Positions 24,410 to 33,323 of a DNA stretch of 64,000 nucleotides are shown here, one piece after another. Source of the stretch: Pseudomonas simiae (lineage in GTDB: Bacteria; Pseudomonadota; Gammaproteobacteria; Pseudomonadales; Pseudomonadaceae); NCBI RefSeq assembly GCF_900111895.1, contig NZ_FOKB01000008.1, positions 1 through 64,000 of the forward strand. Direction: 5' to 3'. Position 1 is the stretch's first letter, and every line of letters begins with the position of its first letter. The translations under genes were made by a program, and so were the position numbers. The notes under the pieces were generated by a model. That model made no database searches, had not been told where the DNA came from, and saw only the letters and a list, made by a program, of their open reading frames with translations.

Positions 24410-25063
24410 GTGAAGGCCGAATGGTCAGGCCGCCTGTGGTTGGGCCGTGACTACGGCCTGATCCGCGGCGAGCTGGGGCGCACCGCGCCCCATGCGCACT
24501 ACGCCCACCAATTGATGTTCTCCACAGGCTCACCGATCACGGTCAGCCTCGACGGCCAGGTCACCACGGCCCACCGCCTGTTTATCCCATCGCGACAGAC
24601 TCACGCCATTCTTGAGACTCAAGGTGAGGTCTCGGTGCTGTACGCCGAACCTGCCGTGTTTGATATTGCCCCTTTGCTGCACCAGGACCTCTCCCTGGAG
24701 GCAATGCGTCGACTGCCTCGGCGCAGCCTGGATGATCCACGTCTGGAGCGCGCCCTCGCCGCACTGGATCAACACCTCGCCGGCAAAGTCTCGGCCCAGG
24801 CCCTGGCCCAGGCCGCGCACCTGTCATTGAGTCAACTGGAACGACTGTTCGCCCACCAACTCGGTTTGCCTGTGCGTCGCCTGGTGCTGTGGCGACGATT
24901 GCGCATCGCCCTGCACCTGGCGCTTGCCGGTGGCACGCTGACCGAAGCGGCTCACGGTGCGGGGTTTGCCGACTCAGCGCATTTTTCGCGGACCATGAAG
25001 CAGTTGTTTGGCGTCACGGCGGCGGCGTCGTTGCGCCAGCTGAAGGTTGAGTTGTTAACCTAG
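24410..25063 (+). CDS. AraC-family regulator, C-terminal DNA-binding type
   Basis: 217 residues. The start is GTG immediately after the glpQ TGA; no ATG fits better. A cupin-like N-terminal half (HAHYAHQLMFSTG, LFIPSRQTHAI) is followed by two helix-turn-helix units (SAQALAQAAHLSLSQLERLF and TEAAHGAGFADSAHFSRTMKQLFG). Being flush against glpQ, it is probably co-transcribed. It overlaps the convergent desaturase-family gene by 9 bases. Its targets are unknown. Confidence 0.85.
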   Translation: MKAEWSGRLWLGRDYGLIRGELGRTAPHAHYAHQLMFSTGSPITVSLDGQVTTAHRLFIPSRQTHAILETQGEVSVLYAEPAVFDIAPLLHQDLSLEAMRRLPRRSLDDPRLERALAALDQHLAGKVSAQALAQAAHLSLSQLERLFAHQLGLPVRRLVLWRRLRIALHLALAGGTLTEAAHGAGFADSAHFSRTMKQLFGVTAAASLRQLKVELLT

Positions 25064-25918
25064 ACCATCCGGCAGTGACGGCTCTTTGCTCAAGCCAACC
25101 GTCTTGAAAGGATCACGCAACTGCGCCCCATAGCCCACCGGGAAATCCGGCCGACTGCCAATCCCAAGATCCCCGGGCCCGATGCGGTAGCCCGAGCGGT
25201 AATACGCCGTGCCCAACAGCCAATCCCACAGGTTGAAAAACAAGCCGAAATTCACATCCCCGGCACGGCCGTATTTCATGTGGTGAAACCGATGCACCGG
25301 CGCCCAGGCGAACACCCAGCGCAATGGCCCTAGGCGCATGTCCACATTGGAATGCTGCAACAGCAGTTGAAGAGCAATGGCCAGCGCCAGCAATTGCGCC
25401 ACGTCCAGCGGGATACCTAACAGGATCAAGGGCAGCAAGCCTGCAGTGGCTTCGAGCATCTGGTGCAACGGGTGCTTCATCAAACCGTTGAAACCGTAGA
25501 GCCGCTGCACACTGTGATGCACCGCATGCAGGCGCCACAGCAGTGCGATGCGATGGCTGGCGTAATGCATCAACGTAATGCCGGCATCAGCCAGCACAAT
25601 AGCCATCAGCAGCTGTTCCCACAGCGGCCAGCCACGCGGCCAAATGCCTTCAAACGCCAACAACGCCGTGAGCCCAGGCAGGATCAACAAGCCCACGGCA
25701 TTCAGGCTTTCGTTGACCAAGGCGTGCACGGTGTCGCGCCGACGATCACCGAGACTGCGATTCCACTGTGGTTCATAGGGCAACCACTGCTCCGCCAGGA
25801 ATGACACTGCAACCGCTGTCACGAACAGCAAAATCAGCGCGTGCGGTTGCCAGAGTCCGCAAGCGATAAAGCCAAACAGAAATGCAGGCGCGTAGATCCA
25901 ACTCACTAACCGTTTCAT
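25055..25918 (-). CDS. Sterol desaturase / fatty acid hydroxylase family membrane protein
   Basis: 287 residues. The family's di-iron histidine clusters are present: HYASHR (about 118-123), HAVHHS (about 131-136) and HRFHHMKYG (about 209-215), set among membrane segments. Family members hydroxylate or desaturate lipids using O2. AAGGGAGA precedes the ATG. It stands alone, convergent with the AraC gene. The lipid substrate is unknown. Confidence 0.88.
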   Translation of the reverse strand: MKRLVSWIYAPAFLFGFIACGLWQPHALILLFVTAVAVSFLAEQWLPYEPQWNRSLGDRRRDTVHALVNESLNAVGLLILPGLTALLAFEGIWPRGWPLWEQLLMAIVLADAGITLMHYASHRIALLWRLHAVHHSVQRLYGFNGLMKHPLHQMLEATAGLLPLILLGIPLDVAQLLALAIALQLLLQHSNVDMRLGPLRWVFAWAPVHRFHHMKYGRAGDVNFGLFFNLWDWLLGTAYYRSGYRIGPGDLGIGSRPDFPVGYGAQLRDPFKTVGLSKEPSLPDGLG

Positions 25919-26073
25919 GCAGAGTCTCCCTTCAAGTGAGCCTCCAGCATGAAATCCCCCGCGCCTGGCGGATTGAACAAACTGCGCAACTGTTTGAATT
26001 AATTAAGGGTGAGTTAAGTTGCGCTGGTTAACCTGATCCCACTTAAACAGCTCACTCGAAAAGGATACACACC

Positions 26074-26382
26074 ATGAAAACCTTGACCGCCCTGTTCGCC
26101 GCTACCGCCCTGACCCTGACCGCTGGCCTGGCCCAGGCGGATGTTCGCCCAGACCAGATTGAAGGCCTGCTCAAGTCCGGCGCCGTAATGCCTTTCGACA
26201 AACTCAACGCTGCCGCCGTGGCCAAACACGCGGGTGCCACCATCACTGACACCGAGCTGGACCACAACAACAGCGGTGTACTGGTCTACGAAGTTGACCT
26301 GACCGACACCGCCGGCAAGCGCTTTGAAGTGAAGCTCGACGCCAAGACCGGCGCCGTGCTGGAAGACAAGATCGATAGCTGA
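26074..26382 (+). CDS. Secreted PepSY-domain protein
   Basis: 102 residues. The signal peptide ends at GLAQA (about residue 22), followed by a PepSY module with GVLVYEVDLTDTAGKRFEVKLDAKTGAVLEDK, a small periplasmic fold often linked to peptidase inhibition or redox/metal sensing. AAAAGGA precedes the ATG and a strong terminator follows. No sensor kinase pair is adjacent, unlike many PepSY genes. Confidence 0.9.
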   Translation: MKTLTALFAATALTLTAGLAQADVRPDQIEGLLKSGAVMPFDKLNAAAVAKHAGATITDTELDHNNSGVLVYEVDLTDTAGKRFEVKLDAKTGAVLEDKIDS

Positions 26383-26397
26383 GTGACCGCTTCACTG

Positions 26398-26432
26398 AAA
26401 ACCGCGCGACCTTCGGGTCGCGCGGTTTTTTT
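26398..26432 (+). terminator. Rho-independent terminator after the PepSY gene
   Basis: ACCGCGCGACC TTCG GGTCGCGCGGT followed by seven T: an 11-bp stem with a UUCG tetraloop. Confidence 0.96.
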
Positions 26433-26533
26433 ATGTCCGTGCGTAGGAAAAAAGCTCAATTCACCGAATGAAATTCCACTTACGGCGCGCAAGGTCGCTT
26501 AATTACGTTCGTCGGCGCGGGCACTAAGATCCG

Positions 26534-26719
26534 CTTTACCAGGACCACCACTCCCAGCGTCCCTACCCATTTGAAAGCTACATTTCGGTGCCGGAGTTCC
26601 GCACCGGCGGCCAGTTCTCCGGCACGATCTGCGTCCTAGCCTGCCAACGGCCTGATCAAGCGCTCAACAGCGAAGTAATTCGCAAACCGTCACAAAACTG
26701 TCAAACCCCCTTGCAATGA
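26534..26719 (+). pseudogene. Remnant of a GAF-domain protein
   Basis: In the 389-base gap between PepSY and zntB one frame reads LYQDHHSQRPYPFESYISVP, then EFRTGGQFSGTICVLA, and stops at 26717-26719. This matches the FQSYISVP...GxFxGTLCAID core of GAF domains found in bacterial phytochrome-like or histidine kinase proteins. There is no start codon and no other domain, so it is a decayed fragment of about 60 codons. Upstream (26433-26533) and downstream (26720-26771) show only promoter-like sequence. Confidence 0.55.
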
Positions 26720-26771
26720 TTCGCGACGCGACCTGTGAAACGTCCTACAGGCCTTTTCTCTGCGAGTCCCC

Positions 26772-27794
26772 ATGAACCACAGCATCGACCACAGCCATCA
26801 GGATTCCGACCTGTTTGGCTTGCTTTACGGTTTCCGTTTTCGCCCCGGTGAAAAGGGTGAGCAGATCGATTCGGCCACGGCGCTCCAGGCCCTGCGCCAA
26901 CCGGGCGACCCGGAAGAATTCATGTGGCTGCACCTGAACCTCGCCCATGCGGCGTGCGAGCGCTGGATGCAGGCAAACCTGGACCTGCCGGAAGAATTCT
27001 TCGAAGCCCTGCATGAAGGCTCGCGTTCCACGCGCATCGAACACGTCGACTCGGCCTTGCTGGCGGTGGTCAACGACGTGGTGTTCAACTTCAGCAGCAT
27101 GGTGTCGTCGGATATCTCCACGCTGTGGGTCTGCGCCCGCAGTCGCTTGCTGATCAGCGCGCGCCTGCAACCGCTGCACTCGGTGGACAAGCTGCGCTCG
27201 TCGGTTAAGGCTGGCGAAGGCTTTCGCTCACCGTTGGCCTTGCTGGTACACCTGTTGCGCGACCAGGGTGAAGTGCTGACCCAGATCGTGCGCAAGACCA
27301 GCATCAGCGTCGACCATATCGAAGACCAGTTACTGTCGTCACGTCTGTCCACCAACCGCGCCGAACTCGGTGCTGCACGCCGGGTGCTGGTGCGCCTGCA
27401 ACGCCTGCTGGCGCTGGAACCGGGCTCGCTGTTGCGCCTGCTCAACCGCCCGCCGCAATGGCTGCAAAAGGAAGACGTGAAGGAATTGCGCAAGTCCACC
27501 GAGGAATTTGCGCTGATCATCAATGACCTGATGGCCCTGGGCGAACGCATCAAGTTGTTGCAGGAAGAAATCGCCGCCAACCTCAACGAACAAAGCAACC
27601 GCACACTGTTTACCCTCACCGTGGTGACGGTGCTGGCATTGCCGATCAATATCATCGCCGGTTTTTTTGGCATGAACGTGGGCGGTGTGCCGCTTTCCCA
27701 GGACCCGGAGGGGTTTTGGATATTGGTGGCACTGGTCGCGACCTTTACCCTGATCGCCGGGCGCTGGGCGTTCAGGAAGCGCAAGGATTACTGA
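26772..27794 (+). CDS. zntB: CorA-family metal transporter, ZntB type
   Basis: 340 residues. A long cytosolic helical domain is followed by two C-terminal membrane helices with the signature GMNVGG at about 300-305, closing with a basic tail. Lack of an acidic residue directly after GMN and the extended N-terminal domain favour ZntB (zinc uptake) over CorA (Mg/Co). It works as a homopentamer in the inner membrane. Its promoter must lie in 26720-26771. Zinc specificity is from family resemblance only. Confidence 0.85.
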   Translation: MNHSIDHSHQDSDLFGLLYGFRFRPGEKGEQIDSATALQALRQPGDPEEFMWLHLNLAHAACERWMQANLDLPEEFFEALHEGSRSTRIEHVDSALLAVVNDVVFNFSSMVSSDISTLWVCARSRLLISARLQPLHSVDKLRSSVKAGEGFRSPLALLVHLLRDQGEVLTQIVRKTSISVDHIEDQLLSSRLSTNRAELGAARRVLVRLQRLLALEPGSLLRLLNRPPQWLQKEDVKELRKSTEEFALIINDLMALGERIKLLQEEIAANLNEQSNRTLFTLTVVTVLALPINIIAGFFGMNVGGVPLSQDPEGFWILVALVATFTLIAGRWAFRKRKDY

Positions 27795-27896
27795 CCAGCG
27801 GCCAGCTCAATCACCCAAACACTGATGTATGGCAGCATCCCTGTAACATTTTGCAATGACTATGAACGACATCCTTCCCACACTGGATGCTCCGGC

Positions 27897-29513
27897 ATGG
27901 CCACCCCTTCCCTGACTGCCTCCACCCACGCCTCACCTGCAGACCCTAAACCCAGGCTGGACAAGAAACCCGGCCTGGTGACGGTGATCGTGTTTTTCGC
28001 CGTGCTCGCCATGGGCCTGTTGTTCACCGCCTACAGCCTGATGCATGACATGCATGAAATGGGCGCGCAGCTCACGACGTGGACACCCTTTCTACTGCTG
28101 GGTGTGGCGCTGTTGATCGCCCTCGGGTTCGAGTTCGTCAACGGCTTCCACGACACTGCCAACGCCGTGGCGACGGTGATCTACACCAACTCGCTGCCGC
28201 CGCATTTTGCGGTGGTGTGGTCGGGCTTTTTCAACTTCCTCGGCGTACTGCTCTCCAGCGGTGCGGTGGCGTTCGGCATCATTGCGTTGCTGCCGGTGGA
28301 GTTGATTTTGCAGGTGGGTTCTTCGGCCGGTTTCGCGATGATCTTTGCCCTGTTGATCGCCGCGATCCTGTGGAATCTCGGCACCTGGTGGCTGGGTTTG
28401 CCGGCGTCGTCATCCCACACGCTGATCGGCTCGATCATCGGCGTCGGCGTGGCGAATGCCTTGATGCACGGGCGTGACGGCACCAGCGGCGTGGACTGGA
28501 GCCAGGCGATCAAGATCGGTTACGCCTTGCTGTTGTCGCCGCTGATCGGTTTCGCGTTTGCGGCGATGCTGTTGCTGGCCCTGCGCGCGTTCGTCAAGAA
28601 CCGCGCGTTGTACAAGGCGCCCAAAGGCAACACGCCGCCGCCGTGGTGGATCCGAGGCATGCTGATCGCCACTTGCACCGGCGTGTCTTTTGCTCACGGC
28701 TCCAACGATGGGCAGAAAGGCATGGGCCTGATCATGCTGATCCTGGTCGGCACCCTGCCGATGGCCTACGCGCTGAACCGCACCATGCCGGCCGAGCAGT
28801 CGTTGCAGTTCGCGGCGGTGGCCGAAGTGACCCAAGTGGCGCTGCTGAAAAGCGCACCGCAAGCACTGACGGGCGATCCGCGCCCGATCCTCTCGACCTA
28901 CATGCGCACCAAGGAAGCCACCCCGGAACTGATCCCGGCCCTCGCCGCCTTGGCCGGGCAGATCGGTGATGAAGTCAAAGGCTACGGTTCCCTGGCCAAA
29001 GTGCCTGCCGAGGCCGTCGGCAACGTGCGTAACGACATGTACCTGACCAGCGAAACCATTCGGTTGATGGACAAAGGCAAGGTCGGTAATTTCGACGCGG
29101 ATACCCAGGGCAAGCTGCAACTGTTCAAGCAACAGATCGACAGTTCCACGCGCTTCATTCCGCTGTGGGTGAAGATCGCCGTGGCCATCGCCCTCGGCCT
29201 GGGCACCATGGTGGGTTGGAAGCGCATCGTGGTGACCGTCGGTGAGAAGATCGGTAAAACGCACCTGACTTATGCCCAAGGCGCCTCGGCCGAGATGGTG
29301 GCGATGCTGACCATCGGCGCGGCGGATATGTACGGTTTGCCTGTTTCGACCACGCATGTGTTGTCGTCCGGTGTCGCGGGGACCATGGTGGCGAATGGCG
29401 GTGGCTTGCAGATGCGGACTATCCGTAATTTGCTGATGGCTTGGGTGCTGACATTGCCGGCGGCAATTTTGCTGTCGGGCAGCCTCTACTGGCTGTTCAC
29501 CCAACTCTTCTGA
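27897..29513 (+). CDS. Inorganic phosphate transporter, Pit/Pho4 family
   Basis: 538 residues from the ATG at 27897. The duplicated Pho4 signature is clear: GFEFVNGFHDTANAVATVIYT near residue 75 with GLPASSSHTLIGSIIG, and GVSFAHGSNDGQKGMGL with GLPVSTTHVLSSGVAGT in the second half. A cytosolic loop of about 150 residues separates the halves. It is a low-affinity, proton- or metal-phosphate-coupled symporter of the inner membrane. It is followed by a 30-bp inverted repeat pair. Confidence 0.92.
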   Translation: MATPSLTASTHASPADPKPRLDKKPGLVTVIVFFAVLAMGLLFTAYSLMHDMHEMGAQLTTWTPFLLLGVALLIALGFEFVNGFHDTANAVATVIYTNSLPPHFAVVWSGFFNFLGVLLSSGAVAFGIIALLPVELILQVGSSAGFAMIFALLIAAILWNLGTWWLGLPASSSHTLIGSIIGVGVANALMHGRDGTSGVDWSQAIKIGYALLLSPLIGFAFAAMLLLALRAFVKNRALYKAPKGNTPPPWWIRGMLIATCTGVSFAHGSNDGQKGMGLIMLILVGTLPMAYALNRTMPAEQSLQFAAVAEVTQVALLKSAPQALTGDPRPILSTYMRTKEATPELIPALAALAGQIGDEVKGYGSLAKVPAEAVGNVRNDMYLTSETIRLMDKGKVGNFDADTQGKLQLFKQQIDSSTRFIPLWVKIAVAIALGLGTMVGWKRIVVTVGEKIGKTHLTYAQGASAEMVAMLTIGAADMYGLPVSTTHVLSSGVAGTMVANGGGLQMRTIRNLLMAWVLTLPAAILLSGSLYWLFTQLF

Positions 29514-29529
29514 CACAACTCAGGACAAA

Positions 29530-29621
29530 ATGTGGGAGCGGGCTTGCTCGCGAATACGGTGGTTCAGTCAACATCTCCAGTGACTGAAACTCCGTATTCG
29601 CGAGCAAGCCCGCTCCCACAT
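29530..29621. repeat. Inverted pair of GTGGGAGCGGGCTTGCTCGCG units
   Basis: Arms 29530-29559 and 29592-29621 are perfect 30-base inverted copies; the inside also pairs (TTCAGTCA with TGACTGAA), so the whole can fold into one long hairpin. It lies between convergent pit and pxpC. Confidence 0.92.
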
Positions 29622-29637
29622 TTGGATTTTTATTTCT

Positions 29638-30612
29638 TCAGTTGTTGAAGAGTCCAGTCATCGCTTTGACGCGTTTCTTGTACACCCGACGCGCCTCCAA
29701 TGCTTGCTCCAGCGTCACCGCCACAAACCCCGCCCGCTGGTTCGGCTGCATCTGCCCGATCAGGTCCAGGTCGGCGCTGATCACGGTGCCGATCATCGCG
29801 TAGCCACCGCCCGACACCGCGTCCCGGTGCAACACAATCGGCTCCAGCCCTGCCGGCACCTGGATCGAGCCAATCGGGTAGCAGCTGTCGACGATATTCG
29901 ACGGATCAGAGCCCGCGCCGAAAGGTTGCTCCCGTGGCTGGAAGCTCAACGCACTGCCGCCCTTGAAGCGATAGCCGATACGGTCGGCTTCGGAACCCAC
30001 GGTCCACGGCTCGGCAAAGAAGCTGCTTTTGGCCGCCTCCGTCAGGCGTTCGTAATAAAGCCCGGGCACCACGCGCAGCGTCACGTCACCGCCCACTGAT
30101 CGGCGCAGCGCCATCGGCAGACTGTTGCCCGCCCGGCCCGTGCCGCTGGCTTCACCGATGGGCAATTCATCACCTTCCTGCAAGCGCCGTCCGTGAAACC
30201 CGCCGAGTGCGCCGAGGGCATAGGTCGAGCGGCTGCCGAGCACCACCGGCACATCAATGCCACCGGCCACCGCGAGATAGGTCCTCGCGCCCGCCTTGGG
30301 AAATTCAAAGCGCAACACCTGACCCGCACGCACCTGAAACGCGGTGTCCTGGTGCACCACTTCACCGTCCAGGCGCGGTGACATCAGGGCGCCGCTGAGT
30401 GCTACCAGCGCGTCTTGCTGAAATTCCAGTTCGGGGCCGATCAATGTGCACTCCAAGCCCGCAGCGCCGACCGGATTGCCCACCAGATGGTTGGCCGCAC
30501 TCAACGCGTACTGATCCAAGGCACCCGACGGCGGAATGCCGAGGTGGTAGTAACCTTCGCGGCCAAGGTCCTGCACAGAGGTGGCGAGGCCGGGTTTGAG
30601 AACCTTGATCAT
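29638..30612 (-). CDS. pxpC: 5-oxoprolinase subunit C (biotin-dependent carboxyltransferase-like)
   Basis: 324 residues from the ATG at 30612. KipA/AHS2 domain throughout: VLKPGLATSVQDLGREGYYHLGIPPSGALD at the start, GNPVGAAGLE, TYLAVAGGI, RSTYALGALGGFHGR. It acts with PxpA and PxpB in ATP-dependent cleavage of 5-oxoproline to glutamate. Start and stop overlap with pxpB (ATGA). It is the last gene of the operon, convergent with pit across the inverted repeat. Confidence 0.92.
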   Translation of the reverse strand: MIKVLKPGLATSVQDLGREGYYHLGIPPSGALDQYALSAANHLVGNPVGAAGLECTLIGPELEFQQDALVALSGALMSPRLDGEVVHQDTAFQVRAGQVLRFEFPKAGARTYLAVAGGIDVPVVLGSRSTYALGALGGFHGRRLQEGDELPIGEASGTGRAGNSLPMALRRSVGGDVTLRVVPGLYYERLTEAAKSSFFAEPWTVGSEADRIGYRFKGGSALSFQPREQPFGAGSDPSNIVDSCYPIGSIQVPAGLEPIVLHRDAVSGGGYAMIGTVISADLDLIGQMQPNQRAGFVAVTLEQALEARRVYKKRVKAMTGLFNN

Positions 30613-31487
30613 GCCAGCGCCTCCTGCAGGGATTTTGGATAGCCAATGGGGTCGGCGAGAAAGGCATCGAGGGAAAATTCCACCGGGCGGATGCGCAGGT
30701 CGAAACGTCCTGCGTCCACGTCGGCAACGGCCAGGTCGTAGGCCGCACGGTCCATGGGTTTGAACTGCACGATATCGCCAGGACGGAAGAACACCATGTG
30801 TTCCTTGAGGTAGGCCAGTTGCTGCGCCGGATCGTAGATCGGCGCCGGGGTCACGCCGAACATCTGGTAACCACCGGCACCGCGCACCGAGTAAATGCAA
30901 CCAAAACAGCCGCCATGGCCAAGGGTGAGTTTCGGCGTGTCGGTACGCGGGCGCAGGTACTTGGGCACCTGCAACTGCCGCTCTCGTTCGACCATCTGGA
31001 ACATGAACGGCAAGCCCGCAACGAATCCGACCATCGACACAAACCACGGCGCGCCACTGTGGGCGGCGATAAACGCCTCCACATCGGCGAGCCCGTTGAT
31101 GCGCGCAGCGTATTCCAAATCCGTACCGCTGGGGTCTTGATGGCGGTCGCGAAAACGCATCAGCGTTTCGTGGGTCCACGGGTCGTTGTAGAGCACCGGG
31201 ATTTCAATGATGCGCGTGTGCAAGGTGCGCTCGGCCACGGCCTGGGCTTCGGCGGTCTGCACCGCATCAAGCAGCACATGGGGGGCGATGCGGTCGGGGT
31301 CGAAGCGGATCTGGAACGATGCATTGGCCAGGCATACATCCAGAACGCCTTCCAACGCCAGGCGCTCCACGGCACGGGTCACCGCCATGCCTGTGAAAAA
31401 AGCCTCCAGGGACATGCTGTCGCTGACCTCGGCAAACAGGTGTTCATCGCCACCGAAGCTGTAGCGGATGGGGGATGTTTCAGCCAT
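30609..31487 (-). CDS. pxpB: 5-oxoprolinase subunit B
   Basis: 292 residues from the ATG at 31487 (AGAGGAA upstream). AHS1/KipI domain: YSFGGDEHLFAEVSD, then HGGCFGCIYSVRGAGGYQMFG and VFFRPGDIVQFKP. At 292 residues it is longer than the usual KipI of about 230, with an insert around 95-160 (WTHETLMRFRDRHQD and on), which recalls the urea-amidolyase-like AHS1 branch. It lies 56 bases downstream of pxpA in the same operon. Confidence 0.88.
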   Translation of the reverse strand: MAETSPIRYSFGGDEHLFAEVSDSMSLEAFFTGMAVTRAVERLALEGVLDVCLANASFQIRFDPDRIAPHVLLDAVQTAEAQAVAERTLHTRIIEIPVLYNDPWTHETLMRFRDRHQDPSGTDLEYAARINGLADVEAFIAAHSGAPWFVSMVGFVAGLPFMFQMVERERQLQVPKYLRPRTDTPKLTLGHGGCFGCIYSVRGAGGYQMFGVTPAPIYDPAQQLAYLKEHMVFFRPGDIVQFKPMDRAAYDLAVADVDAGRFDLRIRPVEFSLDAFLADPIGYPKSLQEALA

Positions 31488-31543
31488 GTCTGTTCCTCTT
31501 GGAATCATTGTAGAAAGGCAGGCGAAAAAATGGGGGATGGTTC

Positions 31544-32302
31544 TTATTGTGGTGTTTTGACGGTAATGCCCGCTTGGTCCAGGGCTTCGCGGGTGGCTTC
31601 CACCAACTCCAGCGCACCGGGGGTGTCGCTGTGCAGGCAGATGGAATCGAATTCGATGAGCAGGTCTTCGCCTTCTACAGTTCGCACACGCCCCGTCTGA
31701 CAAGCCCGTAGGACACGCGCCGCCACCGTCGCAGGATCCAGTGCCCGCACGTTGCGGGTAAACACGATGGAGCCGGTCAGATCGTACTCACGGTCGGCGT
31801 AAAACTCCCGCACCACCGGCTGCCCCAGCTCCTTGGCCACGCGCCAGATCACCGAGTTGGGCATGCAGTACAACAGCAGGCTCGGCTCGATGATTTGCAG
31901 GTTCTGTACCAGCAACCGTGCGGCTTCTTCATCACGGGCCAGGTGCATGTAGAGCGCGCCATGGGGCTTGATGTGTTGCAGAGTCATACCTTGGGCCCGG
32001 GCGATTTCACGCAGGGCGCCGAGCTGGTAGAGCATGTCGTCCACCAGCTCCTGGGCTGGCGCGTTAATGTGGCGACGACCGAAGCCGACCAGGTCCCGAA
32101 AGCCCGGATGCGCCCCAATGGCCACGCCCAGTTGCTTGGCGCGCTCGACCGTGCGACGCATGGTGCCGGGGTCACCGGCGTGGAAGCCGGTGGCGATATT
32201 GGCCGAGCTGATATAAGCCATCAGCTCCGCGTCGACGCCGTCGCCGATGGTCCAGGGGCCGAAGCCCTCGCCCATGTCCGAGTTGAAATCCACTGCCTGC
32301 AT
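31544..32302 (-). CDS. pxpA: 5-oxoprolinase subunit A (LamB/YcsF family)
   Basis: 252 residues from the ATG at 32302, with GGAG 8 bases before it. The LamB/YcsF pattern is complete: VDFNSDMGEGFGPW, SANIATGFHAGDPGTM, IGAHPGFRDLVGFGRR, HIKPHGALYM and SICLHSDTPGALE. It is the catalytic partner opening 5-oxoproline with PxpBC. First gene of the operon, divergent from a LysR gene that probably regulates it. Confidence 0.92.
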   Translation of the reverse strand: MQAVDFNSDMGEGFGPWTIGDGVDAELMAYISSANIATGFHAGDPGTMRRTVERAKQLGVAIGAHPGFRDLVGFGRRHINAPAQELVDDMLYQLGALREIARAQGMTLQHIKPHGALYMHLARDEEAARLLVQNLQIIEPSLLLYCMPNSVIWRVAKELGQPVVREFYADREYDLTGSIVFTRNVRALDPATVAARVLRACQTGRVRTVEGEDLLIEFDSICLHSDTPGALELVEATREALDQAGITVKTPQ

Positions 32303-32372
32303 CAGAGTCGCTCCGCCTAAGTGATGGAGGAAAAGTAGGCTGCCGCTTGACCCCTTGGGAAGATCTATTATC

Positions 32373-32385
32373 AGATGACCCATCT
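32373..32385. promoter_or_regulatory. Inverted repeat in the pxpA/LysR divergent promoter
   Basis: AGATGACCCATCT (5-bp arms, 3-base centre) lies 20 bases before the LysR ATG in the 103-base spacer; candidate LysR binding site. Weak evidence because the arms are short. Confidence 0.35.
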
Positions 32386-32405
32386 TCTGAAAAACAGATA
32401 TCGCT

Positions 32406-33323
32406 ATGTCCCTGACCTTGCGCCAAATTCGTTATTTCGTCGCCACCGCCGAAATCGGCCAGATTTCCCAGGCGGCCATTCACCTGAACATCTCGCAATC
32501 GGCGGTGACCACGGCGATCAAGGAACTGGAGGCCATGCTCGGCGTGCAACTGTTCGTGCGCTCGGCCCAGGGCATGAACCTGACCGACGCCGGCCGGCAC
32601 TTTCTCAACCGTGCCTACGTGATCCTGCGCAGCGTTGATGACGCGCTGAACAGCCCGCTGCCCGATTACCGCGCCCGTGGCGTGCTGCGCCTGGCCGCCA
32701 GCTACACGGTCCTCGGTTACTTCTTGCCGCACCACCTGCAGCGCATGGAGCACTGGCATCCGGACGTGACCATCGAGGTGTTTGAACAGGAGCGGCAGGC
32801 CATCGAACAGGGTCTGCTCGACGGCCTGTTCGACATGGCCGTGGTACTCACCGCCAACCTGACCCACCCGGATATCGTTTCAGAAATTCTGTTCAACTCG
32901 GAGCGTCGCCTGTGGCTGCCCAGCCATCATCCTTTGTGCGAACGTGGCGCCGTGAGCCTGGCGGATGTGGCCCAGGAGCCCTACATCCTGCTCACCGTCG
33001 ACGAGGCCGAACACAGCGCCATGCGGTATTGGGAGCACGCCGGGCAGACGCCCAAGGTGCGCCTGCGCACCAGCTCAGTGGAGGCGGTGCGCAGCATGGT
33101 CGCCAACGGCAGCGGCGTGGCAATCCTGTCGGACCTGGTGCATCGGCCTTGGTCCCTGGAAGGCAAGCGCATCGAAACGCTCACGGTCACTGATCCGGTC
33201 ACGCCGATGAGCGTGGGCCTCGCCTGGCACCGCGAGCGCGCATTCACCCCGGCGATGCAGGCGGTGCGCGATTACTTCCACGACGCGTTCCTGGCGCCGC
33301 AACAGTTGTCGGCGCGGCGTTAA
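32406..33323 (+). CDS. LysR-family regulator of the pxp operon
   Basis: 305 residues. Helix-turn-helix at residues 4-62 (LRQIRYFVATAEIGQISQAAIHLNISQSAVTTAIKELE) and an effector domain with IEQGLLDGLFDMAVVL and MVANGSGVAILSD. It is divergent from pxpA, which points to control of 5-oxoproline use. Its end overlaps the convergent LysR gene by 4 bases. Confidence 0.87.
   Translation: MSLTLRQIRYFVATAEIGQISQAAIHLNISQSAVTTAIKELEAMLGVQLFVRSAQGMNLTDAGRHFLNRAYVILRSVDDALNSPLPDYRARGVLRLAASYTVLGYFLPHHLQRMEHWHPDVTIEVFEQERQAIEQGLLDGLFDMAVVLTANLTHPDIVSEILFNSERRLWLPSHHPLCERGAVSLADVAQEPYILLTVDEAEHSAMRYWEHAGQTPKVRLRTSSVEAVRSMVANGSGVAILSDLVHRPWSLEGKRIETLTVTDPVTPMSVGLAWHRERAFTPAMQAVRDYFHDAFLAPQQLSARR

Noticed and set aside
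28410..29516. 368-codon minus-strand frame opposite pit
   Set aside because: Antisense to a complete Pho4-family transporter; Gln/His/Arg-rich shadow sequence.
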